Assembly (NCBI RefSeq): GCF_000827885.1
Contig: NZ_JTKH01000003.1
Location: 248,001-312,000 of the forward strand
Direction of reading: 5' to 3'
From: Vibrio renipiscarius
Lineage (GTDB): Bacteria > Pseudomonadota > Gammaproteobacteria > Enterobacterales > Vibrionaceae
Length of the DNA stretch: 64,000 bases
Under the pieces are notes generated by a model. It was given only the letters and a program-made list of their open reading frames with translations, was not told the origin of the DNA and ran no database searches. Positions 16,281 to 25,409 of this stretch are shown piece by piece. Each line of letters opens with the position of its first letter. Position 1 is the first letter of the stretch. The translations under genes and the position numbers were made by a program.

Positions 16281-17180
16281 ATGTCCAAACGAGATTATTA
16301 CAGCGTGCTAGGCGTCTCTAAAGGAGACGACGTTAAAGATATTAAGAAAGCGTACAAAAAGCTCGCGATGAAATATCACCCAGACAAAAACCCAGGTGAT
16401 GCAACGGCTGAAGACAAATTCAAAGAAATTAAAGAAGCCTACGAGATTCTGACCGACACCGATAAACGTCGCCAATATGACCAATTTGGCCATAGTGCAT
16501 TTGACGGCAGTCAAGGCGGTTTTGGTGGTCGCTCTCATCACGGCCATGGCGGTTTTGAAGATATGTTTGGTGGCGGTGGCTTCAGACAGCAAGGCGGCTT
16601 TGGCGGTGGTTTTGGTGGCTTTGAAGACATCTTCAATCAAGGTCGTGGCCGACAAGCACGCCCGCAAAAAGGGCAAGATCGTGAATTTACCTTTACGGTC
16701 GATTTTGTTGATGCGGTACAAGGCGCAGAAAAAGTCGTTGAGCTACCAATCAACGGTGAACAGAAAAAAATCAACGTCAAGATCCCTGCGGGTATCAAAG
16801 ACGGTGAGAAGATTCGCTTTGGCGGTAAAGGTGGCCCTGGTGTCAATGGCGGCCCAGCGGGCGACTTATTGTTGATCATTGCGACTCGTTCACACGCTTT
16901 CCTAAAACGCGATGAAGACAACCTTATCTGCACTAACCATGTTGACATGATCACCGCAGCATTAGGCGGCGAAACAGAAGTTAACGTATTAGATAGCCGT
17001 TTTAAACTGAAAATCCCAGCGGGCACACAAAGTGGCCGTAAGTTTAAAATCACCGGCAAAGGTGTGACTAACCGTAAAGGCGTGACCGGCGACTTGTTGG
17101 TGGTGATTCAAGTGGATACACCAACGAATCTGACCGATGAACAGAAAGCAATTCTAACGCAATTCCAAGCAACGCTTTGA
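16281..17180 (+). CDS. cbpA: DnaJ/CbpA-type co-chaperone without zinc finger
   Basis: A 299-residue class II J-domain protein. The J domain (residues 1-70) has the HPD triad at 33-35, which stimulates DnaK ATPase. A Gly/Phe-rich region (about 73-125) includes GGFGGGFGGFEDIFNQ. The DnaJ C-terminal substrate-binding domains I and II follow. The four CxxCxGxG zinc motifs of DnaJ are absent, so it is CbpA-like. AGAGG lies upstream of ATG 16281. The 130-bp gap to dnaK contains a partial terminator. It is the likely dedicated partner of this DnaK. Confidence 0.88.
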   Translation: MSKRDYYSVLGVSKGDDVKDIKKAYKKLAMKYHPDKNPGDATAEDKFKEIKEAYEILTDTDKRRQYDQFGHSAFDGSQGGFGGRSHHGHGGFEDMFGGGGFRQQGGFGGGFGGFEDIFNQGRGRQARPQKGQDREFTFTVDFVDAVQGAEKVVELPINGEQKKINVKIPAGIKDGEKIRFGGKGGPGVNGGPAGDLLLIIATRSHAFLKRDEDNLICTNHVDMITAALGGETEVNVLDSRFKLKIPAGTQSGRKFKITGKGVTNRKGVTGDLLVVIQVDTPTNLTDEQKAILTQFQATL

Positions 17181-17204
17181 TCTTGCGATTCTCCGTTCTG
17201 ATAT

Positions 17205-17237
17205 AACAAAGCCACCATTACGGTGGCTTTGTTTTTC
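17205..17237. terminator. Bidirectional terminator between dnaJ2 and the thiolase gene
   Basis: AACAAAGCCACC (17205-17216) pairs perfectly with GGTGGCTTTGTT (17222-17233). A T-run follows on the + strand and the A-rich flank serves the minus strand. Confidence 0.85.
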
Positions 17238-17278
17238 TCTAACAGATCGTTTTCAGTTTTTTCTATTGGGGGCTCTAT

Positions 17279-18496
17279 TTAACGGGAAAACCAGATCTTT
17301 TTAATTAGGATTGCGGTCCCCATTCCTCCGCCAATACAGAGTGAAGCAAGGCCAAATTTAACTTCTCTCTTCTCCATTTCATAAAGCAGAGTGGTCAGTA
17401 CACGCCCACCTGATGCGCCCAGAGGGTGCCCTAGAGCAATCGCGCCACCATTCACGTTAGTTTTATCATCGAACCAATTCATTGGTAAGTCGTAGTGATC
17501 ACTTAACCCATGCATCACACCTAACGCCTGTGCGGCAAATGCTTCATTCAGTTCAAGAAGCTGAACATCGGCAAGTGTCATATTGGCTCTACTAAGTGCT
17601 TGTTTGATTGCCGGTACAGGCCCTAAACCCATGAATGCTGGGTCCAAACCACCTTGACCGTAACTGACGATTTCAGCCAGTGGGGTTAAGCCGTGCTCTT
17701 TGACTGCTTTTTCAGAAGCCACGACAAAAGCGACCCCACCATCGTTAATACCCGAAGCATTGCCCGCAGTGACTGAACCGTCTTTTTTAAATGCTGGTCT
17801 TAGCTTTCCTAAACTTTCAAGTGACGCATCTGCTCGTGGGTACTCATCTTGCGCAAACGTGACCGTTGAACGACGTTGATGCACTTCAACTGGTACAATT
17901 TCATCAACAAAACGGCCTTGCTCAATCGCAGTCATTGCTCGTTGCTGACTACGTAACGCAAACGCATCCTGAGTTTCACGGTCAATCTGGTACTTTTCAG
18001 CGATGTTTTCTGCTGTCATACCCATGTGGTAACGATTGAACGCATCCGTTAAACCATCGTGGATCATGGTATCAACCAATTGCTGATTACCCATTTTGCT
18101 GCCGAATCGGTTTTGCGCACTCATTAAGTAAGGCGTGCTCGACATGTTTTCCATACCCGCTGCGACCACTAAATCGGCATCGCCCGCTTTGATCTTCGTC
18201 GCCGCTTCCATCACTGTTTTCATGCCGCTGCCACAGATCATATTGAGTGTGTAAGCAGGAACCGAATCGGGTACATCGGCAAATTTAGCCGCTTGACGAC
18301 CTGGGCCCATGCCTTGGCCTGCAGTTAACACATTACCGACAATCACTTCATCAAGTAAATCAGGAGAGACGCTCGCTTGCTCTAGTGCCGCCTTGATTGC
18401 ATGCCCCCCCAACTCAAATGCAGGAACCAGTGATAAAGATCCACCAAATGCGCCTAAAGCGGTGCGCTTTGCACCAACAATATAAACTTTACTCAT
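17279..18496 (-). CDS. Acetyl-CoA C-acetyltransferase (thiolase, PhaA/AtoB type)
   Basis: A 405-residue type II thiolase that condenses two acetyl-CoA to acetoacetyl-CoA or runs the reverse cleavage. The nucleophile is Cys88 in NMICGSGMK, the catalytic His357 lies in GGAIALGHPLGASG, and the second cysteine is Cys387 in CIGGGMG. Its length suits the 390-400-residue biosynthetic thiolases. AAGGAG precedes ATG 18496. It is 10 bp downstream of the SDR/PhaB gene, so the two form an operon divergent from the LysR regulator. With its neighbours it gives a C4 acyl-CoA pathway (see findings). The direction of flux is not shown by sequence. Confidence 0.9.
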   Translation of the reverse strand: MSKVYIVGAKRTALGAFGGSLSLVPAFELGGHAIKAALEQASVSPDLLDEVIVGNVLTAGQGMGPGRQAAKFADVPDSVPAYTLNMICGSGMKTVMEAATKIKAGDADLVVAAGMENMSSTPYLMSAQNRFGSKMGNQQLVDTMIHDGLTDAFNRYHMGMTAENIAEKYQIDRETQDAFALRSQQRAMTAIEQGRFVDEIVPVEVHQRRSTVTFAQDEYPRADASLESLGKLRPAFKKDGSVTAGNASGINDGGVAFVVASEKAVKEHGLTPLAEIVSYGQGGLDPAFMGLGPVPAIKQALSRANMTLADVQLLELNEAFAAQALGVMHGLSDHYDLPMNWFDDKTNVNGGAIALGHPLGASGGRVLTTLLYEMEKREVKFGLASLCIGGGMGTAILIKKIWFSR

Positions 18497-18506
18497 CAGT
18501 TACTCC

Positions 18507-19241
18507 TTAAATCACCAAGCCGCCGTCGATTTTTAGTGTTTGCCCAGTAATGAAGCTCGCGCTGTCACTGGCTAAGAACACTACACCGTTGGCAATATCT
18601 TCTGGCTTACCCATGCGGCCGAGCGGCGTTTTGGTTTTCATGTAATCTAAGACTTTTTCTGGCAAGTCGATCGTCATTGGCGTTTCAATAAAGCCTGGGG
18701 CAACACAGTTCGCACGCACTTGGGCGCCTTTACGAGAAAACTCTTTCGCCCAACCTTTCGTCATTGAAATGACACCGCCTTTGGTTGCACCGTAGTTACT
18801 TTGGCCGACGTTGCCATCAGTCCCCACGACAGAAGACATGGTAATGATCGAACCGACGCCATTTTCAATCATAATTGGCGCCACCGCCTGGGTCATATTG
18901 AAAACGCCTTTAAGGTTCACATTGATGACCATATCCCAGTCATCTTCACTCATACGATCAAGAAGGTTATCGCGTGTAATACCAGCGTTATTCACCAACA
19001 CATCAACCCTGCCATGCTCTTGCTTGATTGCTTCGACTAATGAGTGAATATCACCACGTTCACATACGTTCAGCTGTTTAACGCGAACATTGCTGTAAGT
19101 CGCTTGTAGTTCTTCAGCAGCTTGAGCATTCATATCACACGCATAAACCATTGCTGCATTTTGCTTGGCAAATGTTTCCACGATGCAGCGGCCAATTCCT
19201 TGAGCGCCACCAGTAACGATACAGATTTTGTCAGTAAGCAT
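18507..19241 (-). CDS. phaB: PhaB/FabG-type 3-oxoacyl-CoA (ACP) reductase
   Basis: A 244-residue SDR that most likely reduces acetoacetyl-CoA to (R)-3-hydroxybutyryl-CoA with NAD(P)H. The cofactor motif is VTGGAQGIGR at the N-terminus, the structural motif is NNAG, the catalytic Ser lies in MSSVVG, Tyr and Lys in YGATKGG, and the end is DGGLVI. FabG and PhaB are hard to separate by sequence, but the thiolase 10 bp downstream favours the CoA-linked role. I chose ATG 19241 with AAGGTGA upstream; the ATG at 19286 has no ribosome-binding site. Confidence 0.83.
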   Translation of the reverse strand: MLTDKICIVTGGAQGIGRCIVETFAKQNAAMVYACDMNAQAAEELQATYSNVRVKQLNVCERGDIHSLVEAIKQEHGRVDVLVNNAGITRDNLLDRMSEDDWDMVINVNLKGVFNMTQAVAPIMIENGVGSIITMSSVVGTDGNVGQSNYGATKGGVISMTKGWAKEFSRKGAQVRANCVAPGFIETPMTIDLPEKVLDYMKTKTPLGRMGKPEDIANGVVFLASDSASFITGQTLKIDGGLVI

Positions 19242-19558
19242 AGTTTTCACCTTAATCAGGAGGGATGCGAAACTATGTCTTGGCATAGTTCAGTTGTTCG
19301 CAGTAGGTGAAATAATTCTATGGATTAACATTCGCTTTGTGGACTAAATTACGATCAAAACACTATTGCAAATATGGGACAATATATGGCAAATACCCGC
19401 TTGCTATTTTTGGTTATTTCTCTGTTCGAGCCTTACCTGCACGATATTCTGCTTTAATTTTGACCTACATTAACAAATGAACCTTTTTCGGTTTCCTCAA
19501 CATTTCCGTTCCGCTATAACGTTGATTAAACGAATTTTGCAATAATTAAGGATGCATC
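19242..19558. promoter_or_regulatory. Divergent promoter region, candidate LysR binding site
   Basis: The region separates phaB (minus) from the lysR gene (plus), the usual place for LysR control. TTGCAAATAT (19366-19375) and TATGGCAAATA (19385-19395) repeat GCAAATA in direct order and also form a loose TTGC/GCAA dyad with AT-rich flanks. This is a possible operator; no -35/-10 pair was fixed. Confidence 0.35.
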
Positions 19559-20467
19559 ATGTTAGATAAAATCGTTTACTTTCTACATGTTGTACGTACG
19601 GGTTCATTCAGCCTCGCCGCAAAACAATATGGCATTTCGGCTTCTGCAGGCAGCCGCTGGATCATTGAACTCGAAGAGAGTATGGGCATCAGCCTATTAA
19701 AACGTTCAACGCGAAAAGTCGTCCCAACCCAAGCGGGTTTGAGATTGTTCGAACGCTTTAATCAGGTAAACAGTGAAATCGATGACATTTTCACTGAGAT
19801 TCAAAACTTAGGGAATGATGATCGCGGTATTATTCGTATCGCCTCTACGCCACTATTTGCACGCGATTTCCTTGGCCAAATTGTCGGAGAATATTTACAG
19901 CAATACCCTCACGTCACTTTTCGCATCCTCGAAACCGCTTTCGATATGGACCATTTAGACGAAATCGACTTTGCCATTCGAGCCAGTGCTGTCTACCAAG
20001 GCTTCCAAGAGAAAGACAGCTTGTTGGTCAAACGCTCTTTGCTTAAATATCCGCTGATGGCGTGTTGCTCCCCCGAATATATCAACAAGTACGGCCAACC
20101 CGAATACCCCGAAGATCTTCGTCGCCACAATTGCCTCTATGCCTCGACTCTCGTCGGTGGAAACAAATGGGTATTTGAACGCGATGGTGAAATGACCACG
20201 GTAAACATTTCACAAACGGTAGAAGTGGAAGATAGCCAATTCATCAAAACAGTCGCGTTAAATGGCGGCGGTATTAGCTATCTGCCGGTTAGACTGATTC
20301 AAAATGAACTGGAAGATAAGCAATTGGTGCAAGTTTTACAGCAATACACCAACAGCGAGTTTGAGTTCAGCCTCTACTATCGCCCTCGTCGCCAAATGCC
20401 AATGCGTTGTGTGAACTTTAAAGACTACCTGATCCGTCGCGTACGAGAAATTTCAGGGCAAGACTGA
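19559..20467 (+). CDS. LysR family transcriptional regulator
   Basis: A 302-residue LTTR. The N-terminal winged helix-turn-helix (residues 1-60) reads MLDKIVYFLHVVRTGSFSLAAKQYGIS with SRWIIELEESMG as recognition region. An effector-binding domain follows from about residue 90 (IIRIASTPLFARDF). The closest group is the short-chain CrgA/DmlR-like LTTRs. TTAAGGATG lies upstream of ATG 19559. It is divergent from phaB-thiolase, and the CoA-transferase gene follows after a terminator, so it is the obvious candidate regulator of both arms of the C4 pathway cluster. Its inducer is unknown. Confidence 0.87.
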   Translation: MLDKIVYFLHVVRTGSFSLAAKQYGISASAGSRWIIELEESMGISLLKRSTRKVVPTQAGLRLFERFNQVNSEIDDIFTEIQNLGNDDRGIIRIASTPLFARDFLGQIVGEYLQQYPHVTFRILETAFDMDHLDEIDFAIRASAVYQGFQEKDSLLVKRSLLKYPLMACCSPEYINKYGQPEYPEDLRRHNCLYASTLVGGNKWVFERDGEMTTVNISQTVEVEDSQFIKTVALNGGGISYLPVRLIQNELEDKQLVQVLQQYTNSEFEFSLYYRPRRQMPMRCVNFKDYLIRRVREISGQD

Positions 20468-20485
20468 CCACACCACCACCTTTCT

Positions 20486-20511
20486 AGAGCAGCACCACGC
20501 TGCTCTTTTTA
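20486..20511 (+). terminator. Terminator after the LysR gene
   Basis: AGAGCAGC (20486-20493) pairs with GCTGCTCT (20499-20506) around ACCAC and runs into TTTTTATT. The CoA-transferase gene therefore needs its own promoter within 20512-20630. Confidence 0.85.
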
Positions 20512-20640
20512 TTATCCCAAATTCGCAATTATCTTTCCTTTTATTGTCTATTTTTTCATTAATCAGAAATGCTTACACTTTTTTCATTCGCTCTGGATAT
20601 CAATGCCCAGGCCACAATAAATTTCCAGAAGGAAAGTAGA

Positions 20641-22245
20641 ATGAAAACAAAAGTGTTAACTGCCCTACAAGCAGCAGCTTTGATAAAAAATGGCGACAAG
20701 GTGATCTTAGGCGGCTTTATTGGCGCAGTTGTGCCCGAAGCCATTGAGCGCGCCATTGGCGAGCGCTTCATTAACACCGGTCAACCCCACTCATTAGAAC
20801 TCTATTTTACGGCAGGCCAAGGTGATGGTGTTGATAAAGCCACGAACCACCTCGCTCATCCGGGTATGGTGAGTATGGCTTGTGGCGGCCACTGGGGATT
20901 AATTCCGCGCCTTCAAAAACTGGCAAACGAAAATAAAATTCAAGGCTATAACTTCCCTCAAGGTGTTATTGCCCAACTGCTAAGAGACTCTGCCGCAGGC
21001 AAGCCCGGCACTCTTTCTCATGTTGGCCTAGGTACATTTGTTGACCCACGTTTAGGCGGCGGAAAAATCAACGCCTGCACAGAAGAAAATCGCGTCTCGT
21101 TGATGGAAATCGAAGGCGAAGAATACCTATTTTATAAGCGACTCAACCCAACGGTCGCTTTGATCAGAGGCACAACGGCCGATGAAAATGGCAATATCAC
21201 CATGGAAGATGAATGCCTATTTCTAGAAAACCTAGCGGCGGCGCAACTGGTCACAAACATGGGTGGTACAGTGATCGTACAAGTAAAGCGCGTGGTGAAA
21301 AACGGCGAGCTTGATCCCCAACAAGTGCGTATTCCTGGCATCTTTGTTAACGCGGTCGTTATCGCAGAAGAATCCTTACACATGCAAACGTTCGCGGAGC
21401 CAATGAACCCCGCTTATTGTGGCCGAGGAGAAAAAGCGCAAAAAGCCGTTAAACCTCGTCCATTAGATGCGAAGAAAATTATCGCTCGTCGTGCTGCCAT
21501 GGAGCTGCAACGTGGGGCCATTCTTAACTATGGTATTGGCGTGCCAGAGGTGATTGCACAAATAACCGACGAAGAAGGTATCACCGATCAAATGATCGCG
21601 ACGGTTGAGCCCGGTGCAATTGGAGGTACGCCAGCAGGCGGTCTTAGCTTTGGCGCCTCTGCGTTCCCTGAAGCGGTGATCACTCAAGACCAAATGTTTG
21701 ACTTCTATGATGGTGGCGGTATCGATCAAGCCTTCTTAGGGCTTGCTGAGTGCGACCAATACGGCAACCTAAACGTGTCAAAATTTGGCACCAAGATCGC
21801 CGGTTGTGGTGGCTTCATTAACATCACTCAAAATGCGAAGCAGGTATTTTTCTGCGGTACGTTTACTGCCGGTAAGCTTGAAATCGAAACTGGAAATGGT
21901 GAGTTGTCGATCGTGAATGATGGTCACATCAGCAAACTAATCAATGAAGTACAACAGATCACCTTCTCTGCGGATATCGCCAGACGTAATCACAAACCCG
22001 TGCTTTATATCACTGAACGTGCCGTATTTCGTTTGGGAGAAACCACACTTGAATTGATTGAAATTGCACCGGGTATGGATCTTGAGAATGACATTCTCGC
22101 CAAGATGAACTTTACGCCCGTGATAAGCCACAACCTAAAAACCATGGACGCGCGTATTTTCCGTGATGAACCAATGGGCCTCACCCTGCCAGAGACGCTC
22201 GACGCCCCGGTACAAAAAGCAACCAAACAAGCAATGATCGCATAA
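20641..22245 (+). CDS. Acyl-CoA:acetate CoA-transferase (YdiF / propionate CoA-transferase family)
   Basis: A 534-residue family I CoA-transferase with both half-domains fused in one chain. It moves CoA between short-chain acyl groups and acetate through a glutamyl-CoA intermediate. The nucleophile is Glu323 in ATVEPGAIGG, matching Glu in Pct/YdiF. The N-terminal half shows the oxyanion and glycine loop GGFIGAVVPEAIERA and the C-terminal half SFGASAFPEAV. I chose ATG 20641 because AGAAGGA lies just upstream; the frame is open from 20569 but without a ribosome-binding site. A phaJ-like gene and fabV follow on the same strand. In this setting it may release butyrate from butyryl-CoA, or activate an acid for catabolism. 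Confidence 0.87.
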   Translation: MKTKVLTALQAAALIKNGDKVILGGFIGAVVPEAIERAIGERFINTGQPHSLELYFTAGQGDGVDKATNHLAHPGMVSMACGGHWGLIPRLQKLANENKIQGYNFPQGVIAQLLRDSAAGKPGTLSHVGLGTFVDPRLGGGKINACTEENRVSLMEIEGEEYLFYKRLNPTVALIRGTTADENGNITMEDECLFLENLAAAQLVTNMGGTVIVQVKRVVKNGELDPQQVRIPGIFVNAVVIAEESLHMQTFAEPMNPAYCGRGEKAQKAVKPRPLDAKKIIARRAAMELQRGAILNYGIGVPEVIAQITDEEGITDQMIATVEPGAIGGTPAGGLSFGASAFPEAVITQDQMFDFYDGGGIDQAFLGLAECDQYGNLNVSKFGTKIAGCGGFINITQNAKQVFFCGTFTAGKLEIETGNGELSIVNDGHISKLINEVQQITFSADIARRNHKPVLYITERAVFRLGETTLELIEIAPGMDLENDILAKMNFTPVISHNLKTMDARIFRDEPMGLTLPETLDAPVQKATKQAMIA

Positions 22246-22251
22246 CCACCT

Positions 22252-22293
22252 CCCTCTCATAAGAGTCCGCTTTTGTGAGAGGGAAATAATTTT
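22252..22293 (+). terminator. Hairpin between the CoA-transferase and phaJ genes
   Basis: CCCTCTCA (22252-22259) pairs with TGAGAGGG (22276-22283), followed by AAATAATTTT. It is a weak terminator or processing hairpin inside a likely operon. Confidence 0.4.
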
Positions 22294-22360
22294 GCCATAC
22301 AACGGCAGTGCTGTTTTCGCTACGCCACTTTATCGCAAAGTTATTTTAGAGATCAAAACC

Positions 22361-22777
22361 ATGAGTTACTCCATAGAACAGCTCGTTGTTGGCCAACGAG
22401 CGCATTTTGAAAAAACCATCAGTGAATCAGACATTCAACTGTTTTGTGGCATCAGCGGCGATATTAACCCCGTGCATGTCAGCCAAATCGCTGGTCAAAA
22501 CAGTATTTTCGGTAATCGTGTTGCCCACGGCATCATGGTTTCAGGGCTAACGTCTGCCGTCCTTGGCATGCAGTTACCAGGGCCAGGAACCATCTATCTT
22601 GGCCAAGAGCTCAAGTTTACGGCGCCGGTTTTTATTGGCGATACGATTCGCGCCGAGGTGGAAGTTATCGAAATTAATCCTGAAAAAAACATCGCTAAAT
22701 TGGCGACTCGCAGCGTGAATCAACATAACAAAATTGTGATTCAAGGTGTCGCCACGGTTATGCCCCCAAAACACTAA
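22361..22777 (+). CDS. phaJ: MaoC-like (R)-specific enoyl-CoA hydratase
   Basis: A 138-residue single hot-dog-fold hydratase. The R-hydratase motif is clear: Asp34 and His39 in FCGISGDINPVHV are the catalytic pair, followed by FGNRVAHGIM. It interconverts crotonyl-CoA and (R)-3-hydroxybutyryl-CoA, which fits the PhaB-type reductase and enoyl reductase nearby. I chose ATG 22361 (MSYSIEQL), which gives the usual PhaJ length; an upstream start at 22292 adds 23 unrelated residues. The Shine-Dalgarno sequence is weak (TAGAG). FabV starts 19 bp downstream, so the two are cotranscribed. Confidence 0.87.
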   Translation: MSYSIEQLVVGQRAHFEKTISESDIQLFCGISGDINPVHVSQIAGQNSIFGNRVAHGIMVSGLTSAVLGMQLPGPGTIYLGQELKFTAPVFIGDTIRAEVEVIEINPEKNIAKLATRSVNQHNKIVIQGVATVMPPKH

Positions 22778-22796
22778 TGATTACAAAGGTATTATT

Positions 22797-23999
22797 ATGA
22801 TTATTGAACCTATTGTTCAGGGCGTGGTTGCACGTTCAGCTCACCCTATCGGTTGCCGCCAAGCGGTATTGAACCAAATTAACTATGTACAAAACGCTCA
22901 AACGATCCAACAAGGCCCTAAAAAAGTACTCGTACTTGGTGCGTCATCTGGTTTTGGCTTGGCTTCACGAATTAGCCTTGCTTTTGGTGGGTCAAATGCC
23001 GATACCATCGGCGTATCATTTGAACGTGGTCCAAGTGATAAAGGCGTGGGTACCGCGGGTTGGTACAACAACATTTATTTCCGCCAAGAAGCAGAAAAAC
23101 AAGGTTTGATTGCCAAGAACTTCGTCGGTGATGCCTTTTCAGCGCAAACACGCCAAGACGTTTTAGACTTCATCAAGAATGAATTCGGCGGCACCGTAGA
23201 TCTGGTTGTTTACAGCCTTGCAACCGGTGTTCGTCCGAATCCTGAAACGGGTGAGCTATGGCGCTCATCCATCAAGACAGTTGGCGAGGCTATCTCTGGA
23301 CCCACCATCAACATTGAGATGGATTCATTCGAAACCATGGAAATTGGAACGGCTTCTGAATCAGAACTAGAGGCGACGATTAAAGTGATGGGCGGTGAAG
23401 ACTGGCAGAGTTGGATCACCATGCTTTCTGAAGGGGGCGTATTAGCCCAAGGTTGTAAAACCGTTGCTTACTCTTACGTTGGCCCAGAAGTCACCTACCC
23501 TATTTATCATCAAGGCACGCTGGGCCGTGCGAAAGCGCATCTGCACGCCACTGCCGATACGATTAACGAGCAACTCGGTGCCATTGGCGGCGAAGCTTAT
23601 GTATCCGTTTGTAAAGCGCTCGTCACTAAAGCAAGTGTCTTCATTCCTGCCTTTTCGCCTTACATCCTTTCACTGTTTAAAGTTATGAAAGAAAAAGGCA
23701 CGCACGAGGGTTGTATTGAGCAAATGCAAAGACTGTTTGCACAACGTTTGTACAGTAACCAAGCGGGTGTGCCGGTCGATAACGCTCGTTTAATTCGTAT
23801 TGATGACTGGGAACTTGCGCCACAAACACAAGCGGAAGTGAAAGCCATGATGGCCCAAATGACCAACGCTAACTTCCAACAAATTGGCGATTATCAGGGC
23901 TACAAACTCGACTTCATGCAGTTGAATGGTTTTGGTTTCGCAGAGGTGGACTATTCCGCTCCAGTCAATATACAAGAATTGGCATTATTAACCCCATAA
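22797..23999 (+). CDS. fabV: FabV-type trans-2-enoyl-CoA/ACP reductase
   Basis: A 400-residue NADH-dependent enoyl reductase of the FabV/TER class. The nucleotide loop is GASSGFGLASRIS, and the catalytic pair Tyr237-x8-Lys246 (YHQGTLGRAK) is diagnostic. The N-terminus MIIEPIVQGVVARSAHPIGC is family-typical. FabV enzymes reduce enoyl-ACP in fatty-acid synthesis and resist triclosan, while the TER branch reduces crotonyl-CoA to butyryl-CoA nearly irreversibly. Location behind a CoA-transferase and phaJ favours the CoA-linked role here. ATG 22797 has AAAGGT upstream; an ATG at 22746 lies inside phaJ. Confidence 0.92.
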   Translation: MIIEPIVQGVVARSAHPIGCRQAVLNQINYVQNAQTIQQGPKKVLVLGASSGFGLASRISLAFGGSNADTIGVSFERGPSDKGVGTAGWYNNIYFRQEAEKQGLIAKNFVGDAFSAQTRQDVLDFIKNEFGGTVDLVVYSLATGVRPNPETGELWRSSIKTVGEAISGPTINIEMDSFETMEIGTASESELEATIKVMGGEDWQSWITMLSEGGVLAQGCKTVAYSYVGPEVTYPIYHQGTLGRAKAHLHATADTINEQLGAIGGEAYVSVCKALVTKASVFIPAFSPYILSLFKVMKEKGTHEGCIEQMQRLFAQRLYSNQAGVPVDNARLIRIDDWELAPQTQAEVKAMMAQMTNANFQQIGDYQGYKLDFMQLNGFGFAEVDYSAPVNIQELALLTP

Positions 24000-24197
24000 T
24001 GGCTCGCTAACCAATCGTTATAGCTCGACTACCCAAGTCGGGTTATAACTCTATATTACTGATTTATAATAACTTTAATTCTATTCTTGATTGAGTTCAC
24101 ACAATTCATTCTTGCAAAATCAGCATAATGCCACAGTTTTTATGGGGTATTATAAATATGAAAAATAATCCAAGTATCACCCTACAAGGTACATAAT

Positions 24198-25400
24198 ATG
24201 AATAAGAAACATCTTATCGAAATAACGATATTTCTCACCTACGCCCTCTTTGCTATGTCCTGGGTTGCTGGCTCTATGATGACACCAAACATCATGGCTT
24301 TTTACAACATCGAAGGTATGGCGGCAGCCACCTGGATGAACAATGCCATCACCATTGCTAAGATCATTGGCAACCTTGCAGCAGCATGGTTATTGGTTAA
24401 AATGGGGCCTAAAAAAGCCTTTGCTATTGCTTCCTTGCTCATCGCAGCAGGCGCGGCTGGGGTCTTTGCTGGCAGTTACTCACTGTATGTCGTATCACGC
24501 TTAGTGATGGGTTTTGGTGGCGCATTTGCCATTGTTTACTTCAACCCTATCGTCATTAACTATTTCAATGCCGAAGAGCGCCCAATGATCAATGGTATCA
24601 ATGCGGCAGCGTTCAACATGGGTAACCTACTTGCCTTGCTATTCACCGGTTCACTGCTTTCAACTTTGGGCAACTGGCAAAATGTTATTCTCGCCATTTC
24701 AGCGATCAGCTTGGCCGTATTGGTTGTCTGGTGGTTCGTTAGTGATGATTTTTCTCTGTCTGCTAGCGCTTCAGGCGACAAACCACAAGTCACTTACACA
24801 CTAAAAGATGGGGTAAAAGAGTCTGTAAACTGGTGGTTACCCATTGCTTACTCTGGTCTTCTTTTCTGCTACATCTCTGTTTTTGCGCTTTTCCCATTAG
24901 TCCCTACATTCGCTGCCGAAGCTAAATACCTGTCTTCTATCATGATTGGCGCTGGAATGGTGGGAACTATCGCAGGGATTATGATTGTTAAACGCTACCC
25001 TCTACGTGTCCCTGTTATCCGTGGTTGTGGCTTGGCGATGACACTTTTTGCCGCGGTGATGATCACCACCAGCAACGCGACTATTGCTTACGCTGCTGCG
25101 TTTATGGCTGGCTTCTTCATGTTCATGCCGATGACGGCACTGGTGACACTGCCACAAGAACTGCCAAATATGACCCCTGCCCGCATCACGGTGATCTTCG
25201 GCATGTTCTGGTCAATATCTTACATGATCGAAACCGTTTTAATGTTCTTAGCGGGTGTGCTTGCCGATACAACGGGTAATATTGCTTATGCGGCAACCTT
25301 CGCCGTGATCTGTTCTTCTACCTTTTTCCTTGCAAGCTTCTTCTTACCAGAGACCGGTAAAAAGCCAGAGCTTACTAATACTACAGCCAAGACAGCTTAA
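24198..25400 (+). CDS. MFS transporter, 12 TM segments
   Basis: A 400-residue major facilitator carrier in the inner membrane. About 12 hydrophobic segments are split by a central loop near residues 190-210 (SASASGDKPQ). The TM2-3 loop reads LVKMGPKKAFAIASLL, a variant of the MFS motif A. No antibiotic-efflux signature stands out; its layout resembles the nitrate/cyanate-type importers. CAAGGT lies upstream of ATG 24198. The esterase gene follows after 9 bp and the porin after that, so the three probably move and open an ester-type nutrient. The substrate is unknown. Confidence 0.82.
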   Translation: MNKKHLIEITIFLTYALFAMSWVAGSMMTPNIMAFYNIEGMAAATWMNNAITIAKIIGNLAAAWLLVKMGPKKAFAIASLLIAAGAAGVFAGSYSLYVVSRLVMGFGGAFAIVYFNPIVINYFNAEERPMINGINAAAFNMGNLLALLFTGSLLSTLGNWQNVILAISAISLAVLVVWWFVSDDFSLSASASGDKPQVTYTLKDGVKESVNWWLPIAYSGLLFCYISVFALFPLVPTFAAEAKYLSSIMIGAGMVGTIAGIMIVKRYPLRVPVIRGCGLAMTLFAAVMITTSNATIAYAAAFMAGFFMFMPMTALVTLPQELPNMTPARITVIFGMFWSISYMIETVLMFLAGVLADTTGNIAYAATFAVICSSTFFLASFFLPETGKKPELTNTTAKTA

Positions 25401-25409
25401 GGAGGCGTT

